Origin: Rhodocista pekingensis | Lineage (GTDB): Bacteria; Pseudomonadota; Alphaproteobacteria; Azospirillales; Azospirillaceae | Length of the DNA stretch: 64,000 bases | Assembly: GCF_042665545.1 (NCBI RefSeq) | Contig: NZ_JBHTCM010000004.1 | Span: forward strand, 310,001-374,000 | Direction of reading: 5' to 3' | Shown here: piece by piece, positions 56,135 through 64,000 of the stretch | How positions within the stretch are numbered: position 1 is the stretch's first letter | How the letters are laid out: every line of letters begins with the position of its first letter | Notes under the pieces: generated by a model | What the model was told of the DNA's origin: nothing | What the model saw: the letters and a program-made list of their open reading frames with translations, nothing else | Databases searched by the model: none | Made by a program: the position numbers and the translations under genes

Positions 56135-58903
56135 GTGACTTCCACGATCCCGACTCCGTCCGACATCTCGCCGATCACCATCGAAGAGGAGATGCGGCGG
56201 TCGTACCTCGATTACGCCATGAGCGTGATCGTGAGCCGTGCCCTGCCGGACGTCCGCGACGGGCTGAAGCCGGTCCATCGCCGCATCCTCTACGCCATGA
56301 AGGATGGCGGCTACGACAGCACGAAGCCCTACAAGAAGTCGGCCCGCATCGTCGGCGACGTGATGGGTAAGTACCACCCCCACGGCGACGGTGCGATCTA
56401 CGACGCCATGGTCCGCATGGCGCAGGATTTCTCCATGCGCCTGCCGCTGATCGACGGGCAGGGCAACTACGGCTCCATGGACGGCGACCCGCCGGCGGCG
56501 ATGCGCTATACCGAGGCGCGGCTGGCCAAGGCGGCGGAATTCCTGCTGGACGACATCGACAAGGAAACGGTCGATTTCCAGCCGAACTATGACGAATCGT
56601 CCCTCGAACCCACGGTTCTGCCAGCCAAGTTCCCGAATCTCCTGGTCAACGGCGCCGGCGGCATCGCCGTCGGCATGGCGACGAACATCCCGACCCATAA
56701 CCTGGGTGAGGTGATCGACGCCTGCTGCGCCTATATCGACAATCCCGAGATCACGATCGACGAGCTGATCGACATCATCCCCGGCCCGGATTTCCCCACC
56801 GGCGCGCTGATCCTGGGCCGGTCGGGCATCCGCTCCGCCTACCACACGGGCCGCGGCTCTGTCGTGATGCGGGCGAAGACCGACATCGAGGAGATCCGCA
56901 AGGACCGCTGGGCCATCGTCGTCACCGAGATCCCCTATCAGGTCAACAAGGCAAAGCTCCAGGAACGCATCGCCGAGGTCGTCCACGAGAAGCTGGTCGA
57001 GGGCATCTCCGACGTCCGCGACGAATCCGACCGCGACGGCGTGCGGGTGGTGATCGAGCTGAAGCGCGACGCCGTGGCCGACGTGGTGCTGAACCAGCTC
57101 TTCCGCTTCACCCCGTTGCAGACCAGCTTCGGCGTGAACATGCTGGCGCTGAACGGCGGCCGGCCGGAGCTGCTGGACCTGAAGTCCATCATCGCCGCCT
57201 TCGTCCGGTTCCGCGAACAGGTCATCACCCGCCGCACCGAGTTCGAGCTGGGCAAGGCGCGCGAACGGGCCCACACCCTGGTCGGTCTCGCCGTCGCCGT
57301 CGCCAACATCGACGAGATGATCGCCCTGATCCGCAACGCGCCCGACCCGGGCACGGCGCGCGAGCAGATGATGGCGCGCGAGTGGCCGGCCCTGGACGTG
57401 GCGCCCCTGATCCAGTTGATCGACGAGCCGGGCCGCGGCCTCTCGGAGGCGGGCACCTACCGTCTGTCGGAGGGGCAGGCCAAGGCCATCCTGGACCTGC
57501 GCCTGCACCGCCTGACCGGGCTGGAGCGCGACAAGATCAGCGAGGAGCTGAACCAGGTCGTGGACCAGATCCGCCACCTGCTGGCCATCCTGTCCGACCG
57601 CGGCCTGCTGCTGGACATCCTGCGCGGCGAGCTGGTGGACATGAAGGCGCGGTTCGGCAACCCGCGCCGCACGACCATCGAGGAGCTGGAGTTCGAGGCC
57701 GACGTCGAGGACCTGATCCAGCGCGAGGACATGGTCGTCATCGTCACCCAGGGCGGCTACATCAAGCGCGTCCCGGTCTCCACCTACCGGGCGCAGGCGC
57801 GCGGCGGCAAGGGCCGCTCGGGCATGAGCCTGAAGGCGGAGGACACGGTTTCCGACCTGTTCGTCGCCAACACCCACACGCCGATGCTGTTCTTCACGAA
57901 CCGCGGCATGGTCTACACCCTCAAGGTCTGGCGCCTGCCGCAGGGCACGCCGCAGACCCGCGGCAAGGCGCTGGTGAACCTGCTGCCGCTGGAGGAGGGG
58001 GACTTCATCACCACCGTCATGCCGATGCCGGAGGATCAGGCGAGCTGGGGCGACCTGCACGTCCTGTTCGCCACCAGCCGCGGCGGCGTGCGCCGCAACC
58101 GGCTGTCGGACTTCGCCAACATCCGCTCCAACGGCCTCATTGCCATGAAGCTTGAGGAGGAGGGCGAGCGCCTGATCGCGGCGCGGCCGTGCAGCGAGGC
58201 GGACGACGTGCTGCTGTCCACCCGGCTGGGCCGCTGCATCCGCTTCCCCGTGGGTGAGATCCGCGTCTTCAGCGGGCGCACTTCGACGGGCGTGCGCGGC
58301 ATCAAGCTGGTGGAGGACGGCGACGAGGTGATCGGCATGTCCATCCTCCGCCACACCGACTATTCCGCCGAGCAGCGGGCCGCCTACCTGAAGCAGGCGC
58401 GCCAGCTCCGTCAGGCGATGGGCGAGCCGACCGACGCGGACGAGGCGCCGGACGTGGAGGCGGAACCGGTCGAGACCTCCCTCGTCCTGCCGCCGGAGCT
58501 GTTCATCGAGATGCAGGCGGCGGAGGAGATCATCCTCACCGTCTCCGAACAGGGGTTCGGCAAGCGCACCTCCGCCTACGAGTACCGGCTGACCGGCCGC
58601 GGCGGGCAGGGGATCTGGAACATGGACATGGGCGAGCGCAACAAGGCGATCGCGGCCGTGTTCCCCATCTCCGAAACGGATCAGGTGATGATGATCAGCG
58701 ACAACGGCCAGGTCATCCGCATGCCGGTCCACGACATCCGCCTCACCGGCCGCAAGAGCAAGGGCGTCACCCTGTTCCGGCTGGGGCCTGACGAGCGTGT
58801 GGTGTCTGTCGCCCGGCTGGCCGAGGAGGCCGCCGGCGACGGTCAGGGGATCGAGGGCAACGGAAACGGTGCGGCTGACGCGCCGGGTCCGGACGGGGCT
58901 TGA
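56135..58903 (+). CDS. gyrA: DNA gyrase subunit A
   Basis: A 922-residue protein if the GTG at 56135 is the start (the frame is open to 56033, but no good ribosome-binding site is visible). The N-terminal breakage-reunion domain has SYLDYAMSVIVSRALPDVRD, GDGAIYDAMVRMAQDFSMR and MRYTEARLAK with catalytic Tyr125. The GyrA box in the C-terminal domain reads QARGGKG. Six-bladed C-terminal repeats follow, ending with an acidic tail. At the position matching E. coli Ser83 the residue is Gly86, while Asp matches Asp87. It introduces negative supercoils with GyrB. Confidence 0.95.
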   Translation: MTSTIPTPSDISPITIEEEMRRSYLDYAMSVIVSRALPDVRDGLKPVHRRILYAMKDGGYDSTKPYKKSARIVGDVMGKYHPHGDGAIYDAMVRMAQDFSMRLPLIDGQGNYGSMDGDPPAAMRYTEARLAKAAEFLLDDIDKETVDFQPNYDESSLEPTVLPAKFPNLLVNGAGGIAVGMATNIPTHNLGEVIDACCAYIDNPEITIDELIDIIPGPDFPTGALILGRSGIRSAYHTGRGSVVMRAKTDIEEIRKDRWAIVVTEIPYQVNKAKLQERIAEVVHEKLVEGISDVRDESDRDGVRVVIELKRDAVADVVLNQLFRFTPLQTSFGVNMLALNGGRPELLDLKSIIAAFVRFREQVITRRTEFELGKARERAHTLVGLAVAVANIDEMIALIRNAPDPGTAREQMMAREWPALDVAPLIQLIDEPGRGLSEAGTYRLSEGQAKAILDLRLHRLTGLERDKISEELNQVVDQIRHLLAILSDRGLLLDILRGELVDMKARFGNPRRTTIEELEFEADVEDLIQREDMVVIVTQGGYIKRVPVSTYRAQARGGKGRSGMSLKAEDTVSDLFVANTHTPMLFFTNRGMVYTLKVWRLPQGTPQTRGKALVNLLPLEEGDFITTVMPMPEDQASWGDLHVLFATSRGGVRRNRLSDFANIRSNGLIAMKLEEEGERLIAARPCSEADDVLLSTRLGRCIRFPVGEIRVFSGRTSTGVRGIKLVEDGDEVIGMSILRHTDYSAEQRAAYLKQARQLRQAMGEPTDADEAPDVEAEPVETSLVLPPELFIEMQAAEEIILTVSEQGFGKRTSAYEYRLTGRGGQGIWNMDMGERNKAIAAVFPISETDQVMMISDNGQVIRMPVHDIRLTGRKSKGVTLFRLGPDERVVSVARLAEEAAGDGQGIEGNGNGAADAPGPDGA

Positions 58904-58923
58904 GCCGAGAGGAGAGGGCGCGG

Positions 58924-59472
58924 ATGTCGGTACGCAAGCGCATCGGGGTCTATCCCGGCACCTTCGACCCGATCACGAACGGGCATTTCGACATCATCCA
59001 GCGTGCGACCCTGGTCGTGGACCACCTGATCGTCGGGGTGGCGCGCAACGCGGGCAAGGGGCCTCTCTTCTCCACCGACGAGCGGGTGGAGATGGTCCGC
59101 GACGAACTGCCGCACATCTCGACCCATGGAGCGACGGTCGAAGTGCGGGCCTTCGATTCGCTGCTGATGCACTTCGCCGTCGAGATGGGGGCGCAGGTCA
59201 TCATCCGCGGCCTGCGCGCCGTCTCCGACTTCGAGTACGAGTTCCAGATGGCGGGGATGAACCATCGGCTGAATCCGCAGGTTGAGACCCTGTTCCTGAT
59301 GGCCTCGGACCGGCATCAGTTCATCTCCTCCCGCTTCGTGAAGGAGATCGGGCGGCTGGGCGGCGACATCCGCCCCTTCGTCAGTCCGCGGGTGGCGAAG
59401 CGGCTGCTGTCCCGTTTCGCGCAGGAAAGCCTTCCGGCGGATGAGACGCTGCCGCTCCAGGCGGCGCCCTGA
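58924..59472 (+). CDS. coaD: Phosphopantetheine adenylyltransferase
   Basis: A 182-residue CoaD, starting at ATG 58924 after GAGAGGAGAGG. The nucleotidyltransferase motif is YPGTFDPITNGHFDII, and the second one is SSRFVKEIGRLGG; the middle contains VIIRGLRAVSDFEYEFQM. It adds AMP to 4'-phosphopantetheine, the penultimate step of coenzyme A synthesis. The gap to gyrA is 20 nt, so it is probably cotranscribed. Confidence 0.96.
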   Translation: MSVRKRIGVYPGTFDPITNGHFDIIQRATLVVDHLIVGVARNAGKGPLFSTDERVEMVRDELPHISTHGATVEVRAFDSLLMHFAVEMGAQVIIRGLRAVSDFEYEFQMAGMNHRLNPQVETLFLMASDRHQFISSRFVKEIGRLGGDIRPFVSPRVAKRLLSRFAQESLPADETLPLQAAP

Positions 59473-59567
59473 TCCCGGGGACGATACGCCGCCAACACCC
59501 GCCCGGGGCCGGACCTGTCCGTCGGTATGCTTGACGGACAGTGTGGCTCCGGCAATCTCCCGCGTTG

Positions 59568-59596
59568 TTGACCGGACGGCATGTCCTGCCTATGGT
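59568..59596 (+). promoter_or_regulatory. Promoter of tRNA-Lys
   Basis: TTGACC (59568-59573) and TATGGT (59591-59596) are separated by 17 nt; the predicted start lies about 7 nt before the tRNA. Spacing and sequence fit a strong sigma-70-type promoter. Confidence 0.7.
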
Positions 59597-59609
59597 GCGC
59601 CGCGGCAAC

Positions 59610-59685
59610 GATCCCGTAGCTCAGCCGGTAGAGCATCTGACTTTTAATCAGAGGGTCCTGGGTTCGAGTCCCAGCGGGATCACCA
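59610..59685 (+). tRNA. tRNA-Lys (anticodon UUU)
   Basis: A 76-nt tRNA with CCA encoded: acceptor GATCCCG pairs with CGGGATC, discriminator A. The anticodon loop CTTTTAA gives anticodon TTT at 59643-59645, and the T arm reads CTGGGTTCGAGTCCCAG. No terminator hairpin follows; the next 375 nt (59690-60065) contain no gene I accept and are less GC-rich than average. Confidence 0.97.
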
Positions 59686-60065
59686 ATTTTTCAAGGGGTC
59701 GACAGCGGTCCCCCCTGTCCTCCGCGGAACCGGTTCGCGCGGAATCCAGTCCGTAGATGAGGAGTTGATCCTCCGGTTGTGCCTCCGGGCAGGGGAGATA
59801 CCTCCCGGAGTCCGCATGCTCTCTGCCCGTCCGACTGTGTTCCTGTTTTCATGCAGCGGAATTGCATACCTGCCGAAGTGAAAAGAGCGGCAGCCATATC
59901 CTTTCGTGTTTCGAATACGTCCGAATGTCATGAGATGACAGAGACGAACCGCACTGTCCCTTGCATGACGGGACCGACTATCCCAAGGACTGGCTACTCC
60001 TTTTGCACACTTAGAGGAAAGGCACCTCGAAATTTAGACTGGGGTCATCAAGCCATGAGGGTGGA

Positions 60066-60236
60066 ATGATCCAGCGTGCCGCAGTCCGGGATTCGTTCGA
60101 TGCCGAAGACCTCCTGATCGAGGCGTTCCGGCTGACCGAGGTCTATTCCCTGGCCACGGACGAGGAACGGGCTGAACTGGAAGCCTTCCTCCTCGACCTG
60201 GCGGAACAGTCCCAGCCTGTGCTGCTCCGCGCCTGA
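60066..60236 (+). CDS. Small uncharacterised acidic protein
   Basis: A 56-residue protein starting at ATG 60066 after GGGTGGA. It is acidic and helical, with EDLLIEAFRLTEVYSLATDE and ELEAFLLDLAEQSQPVLL. No family is recognised. Codon use (G/C at third positions) fits a real gene. It is not obviously linked to the PilZ gene 128 nt downstream. Confidence 0.45.
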   Translation: MIQRAAVRDSFDAEDLLIEAFRLTEVYSLATDEERAELEAFLLDLAEQSQPVLLRA

Positions 60237-60364
60237 TCCGCAGGGCGGGCTCAGCGATACCCCTCTCCCCGGAAACCGATCTCTGCTACGCTTCCGGGCG
60301 CTGTGATCGACCCGTCCGGCGATCGGACGGGGGAGGTCACGGGCCAGTACTCGGGCCAGTAACG

Positions 60365-60730
60365 GTGTCAGCGATCGTGTCCCCCAGCCCCGATGAATCC
60401 TGTCCCGGATGTCCCGACCGGCGCGAGTTCGAGCGACGGTCGGTCGGCGCCGCCGTCCGCCTCTGGCTTGATGATGTGCCGAGCTTCTGCCGGATCGAGG
60501 ACGTCTCTCCCGGCGGCGCCTTTCTGAGCCCGCGGCTGGACGCCGCCGACGGCATCATCGCTGTCCTGGAGGTTCCGGAACTCCTCATCCGCGCCGAGGT
60601 GCGGATCGTCCGCAGCACGCCGGCGGGATCGGGGGTCGAGTTCCTGAAGGACGGTATCGGCGCCATCGTCGCCGGTTGGGTCCAGGGGCGGTCGTCCGCC
60701 ACGGACGTCCCGTCCCCGGACGGGGAGTGA
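60365..60730 (+). CDS. PilZ-domain protein
   Basis: A 121-residue, single-domain PilZ protein starting at GTG 60365. The cyclic-di-GMP motif RxxxR is found in DRREFERRSVGAAVRL, and the second D/NxSxxG motif is EDVSPGGAFLS. The end contains GSGVEFLKDGIGAIVAGW. It should bind cyclic-di-GMP and relay the signal to an unknown partner, possibly in motility or exopolysaccharide output. Confidence 0.85.
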   Translation: MSAIVSPSPDESCPGCPDRREFERRSVGAAVRLWLDDVPSFCRIEDVSPGGAFLSPRLDAADGIIAVLEVPELLIRAEVRIVRSTPAGSGVEFLKDGIGAIVAGWVQGRSSATDVPSPDGE

Positions 60731-60761
60731 GCGGCCCGGACCGGGCCGCCCCTCACTCTCG

Positions 60762-61442
60762 TCAGCCCGCCTCCGCCGAGCGCAGTGCCCGGAGCAGGTC
60801 CGCCGTCGCCTCGCCATCGACCGACTGGTCGCGGTCCTTCTGGAAGCCTTCGATGGCCGACCGGGTGCTGGGCCCGTAGAGCCCGTCGGGTTTTCCGGCG
60901 GAATAGCCCAGCCGGTTCAGTTCCTGCTGGATGTTGCGCACCAGCTCCCGCCGCCCCATGGAGGCGATGTCGTCCACGGCCGCCGTCTGCGCGGGGGCGC
61001 TCTCATTCGATGAAGCTGCGGCCGGGCTGGCCATCGCCACTTCCTCCTGACCGCTGCCGCCGTCGGCGGAGGCCGTCAGGATTTCGTTCTGGCGGCGCAG
61101 CGAGGTGACGATGTCCCGCTGGCTCAGGCTGTCGCCGATTCTTGCCTTGGCGTAGAGCGCCTCGGTGATGCCCTGGTTCGCGGCCAGGGTCAGCCAGGTG
61201 TGGGCGAGGGACGGGTCGCGCAGCACCCCCTGTCCCTCGGCGTACATGCTGCCGAGGTAATACTGGGCCTGGGCATCGCCCTGGCGCGCCGCCGGCTCCA
61301 GTTCGGTCAGGGCCTGTTCGTACTCACCTGCCTGATAGGCGGCGATCCCCTCATCAACCCCCGCCATCGCCGGGGGCGCCGTCCAGACCAGGGCAGCGAT
61401 GCCGCAGGCCAGGACCGTTCGTGTACGGATGTGATTCACCAT
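60762..61442 (-). CDS. Exported Sel1-repeat/peptidoglycan-binding protein
   Basis: A 226-residue protein starting at ATG 61442. A signal peptide ends near PPAMA. Two Sel1-like repeats follow (YQAGEYEQALTELEPAARQG and AQAQYYLGSMYAEGQGVL). A spacer leads to a C-terminal peptidoglycan-binding domain with VRNIQQELNRLGYSAGKPDG and YGPSTRSAIEGFQKD. It is likely periplasmic and wall-bound. It is adjacent to a 17-kDa-antigen-like lipoprotein on the same strand. Confidence 0.85.
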   Translation of the reverse strand: MVNHIRTRTVLACGIAALVWTAPPAMAGVDEGIAAYQAGEYEQALTELEPAARQGDAQAQYYLGSMYAEGQGVLRDPSLAHTWLTLAANQGITEALYAKARIGDSLSQRDIVTSLRRQNEILTASADGGSGQEEVAMASPAAASSNESAPAQTAAVDDIASMGRRELVRNIQQELNRLGYSAGKPDGLYGPSTRSAIEGFQKDRDQSVDGEATADLLRALRSAEAG

Positions 61443-61511
61443 CGGACAGATCTCCGCTCGCGGACCGTGCCCCCGGCCCCGTCGCCCCCTCACGCGCTCC
61501 GGCGTGTTCCG

Positions 61512-61988
61512 TCAGCCCACCAGCCGCCAGGTACCGTCGTCCTGGCGGCAGGCGGTGCCCCGGGCCGTTTCGGCCCGACCGTCCACATGGACGGTATGAG
61601 TATACTCCCGGCACAGATTGCCGGCGTCGTTCGTGTAGCTGCGCGTCGGTGCGATCGTCCCGCGGTTGCCCGTGTCGGGATTGTTCCAGGTGATCTGCTC
61701 GTTGCGGGTCACGGCCGCTTCCTCCGCGGCGATGGCACGCTCCTTGTCCTGGTCGCCGAGGTTGCGGGCCAGCTCGCGCCCGGCCAGTGCCCCCAGCACG
61801 GCCCCGACGGCTGTCGCCACCGTCCGGCCGCCGCCGCCGCCGATCTGGGAGCCGAGCAAGGCACCACCGGCCGCACCCCCCAGGGTGCCTACCGTCTCCC
61901 GGTCGATCCCGCCGCCTGTGCCCTGCTGGCATCCGGCCAGGAGCAGGGCGGCGATCGCGCAGGCGGCGGCTGTCCGTCGTGCAGGCAT
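61512..61988 (-). CDS. 17-kDa surface antigen-like lipoprotein
   Basis: A 158-residue lipoprotein. The signal ends in LLLAGC. A glycine-zipper segment (GGAAGGALLGSQIGGGGG, then AVGAVLGALAGRELAR) follows, and then a C-terminal domain with ITWNNPDTGNRGTIAPTRSY and CREYTHTVHVDGRAE, as in the rickettsial 17-kDa antigen family. It is expected at the outer membrane. Its function is not defined. Another small gene, the Sel1 protein, follows on the same strand after 69 nt. Confidence 0.85.
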   Translation of the reverse strand: MPARRTAAACAIAALLLAGCQQGTGGGIDRETVGTLGGAAGGALLGSQIGGGGGRTVATAVGAVLGALAGRELARNLGDQDKERAIAAEEAAVTRNEQITWNNPDTGNRGTIAPTRSYTNDAGNLCREYTHTVHVDGRAETARGTACRQDDGTWRLVG

Positions 61989-62179
61989 GGCACTGTCTCC
62001 CGTCCGGGTTCCCTCTGCGCCCTAAACCCCGGTTATCCCCGACAGGTTCCATGGCCTCCCCGACCGGAGGGGGCAGAAACCTCTGCGGAGGCGGTTGGAC
62101 GGGGGTGCAGGGCTTCCGCAGTGAAGCGTCCGTTCATCTGTGCTATTCAAACCGTCGCCACCGGCGACGGTGGCCTTTC

Positions 62180-63991
<1,812 letters not shown>

Positions 63992-64000
63992 CGGGGAGAG

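Noticed and set aside
56120..58732. An 870-codon minus-strand frame
   Set aside because: It is the antisense shadow of gyrA and has no recognisable domain.
59779..60069. A 96-codon open frame after tRNA-Lys
   Set aside because: No ribosome-binding site, no recognisable domain, and codon use unlike the neighbours; its end overlaps the start of the small gene at 60066.

Overview
The window is a high-GC chromosomal segment from an alphaproteobacterium, most likely a member of the Rhodospirillales (Azospirillum/Rhodocista-like). The basis is gene content and order: the dgt-argS-SPOR-nagZ-M50-scpA-scpB-tatABC-serS-surE-pcm-nlpD string, a yajC-secD block beside hopanoid squalene genes, a phosphatidylcholine synthase, and an alphaproteobacterial-type SOS box. 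No phage, CRISPR array or rRNA was seen. The genus is an inference.

Layout. 1-5.3 kb: a MocR-type regulator (cut by the window edge), an OmpR-type response regulator/histidine kinase pair, an M20 amidohydrolase and a PrcB-like lipoprotein. 5.3-10.5 kb: a Tat-exported DUF885 protein, small membrane and DUF2076 proteins, and a MotA/MotB-type stator pair. 10.5-13 kb: a scarred accessory island with two decayed IS5-type transposases around a two-gene NYN-nuclease/tail-anchored-protein operon, abutting tRNA-Ser(UGA). 13-19.7 kb: SET-domain protein plus PLP decarboxylase operon, acyl-CoA dehydrogenase, two EEP-fold phosphodiesterases including ExoIII, a GFA protein and ErpA. 19.8-33.2 kb: the conserved housekeeping string above. 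33.2-34.5 kb: a small accessory module (DUF1828/DUF1829 protein plus a frameshifted partner) inserted between nlpD and a DUF815 ATPase. 35.5-42.9 kb: yajC-secD without secF, then hydroxysqualene dehydroxylase (hpnE), a single-ORF HpnC-HpnD fusion, superoxide dismutase and an NDUFAF6-like prenyl synthase relative. 43-49.5 kb: trmFO, a DUF1499 protein, two LivJ-like binding proteins, phosphatidylcholine synthase and two uncharacterised small proteins. 49.5-64 kb: uvrA with an SOS box on its start codon, ssb with a CpeT-like protein, a MATE exporter, gyrA, coaD, tRNA-Lys(UUU), small PilZ/Sel1/17-kDa-antigen proteins and an MsbA-type ABC exporter.

Functional links. HpnCD and HpnE together would convert farnesyl diphosphate to squalene for hopanoids. 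The tatABC genes lie in the same window as a Tat-signal DUF885 protein. Uvra, Ssb, ExoIII and GyrA form a loosely spread DNA-maintenance set. The most unusual items are the HpnC-HpnD fusion, a MocR protein whose PLP lysine is arginine, the IS-bracketed NYN operon, the SET/decarboxylase pair, the DUF1828/1829 module, the absence of secF after secD, and Gly at the quinolone-determining Ser position of GyrA. Coordinates of starts are judged by eye from ribosome-binding sites and family alignments remembered, not computed.
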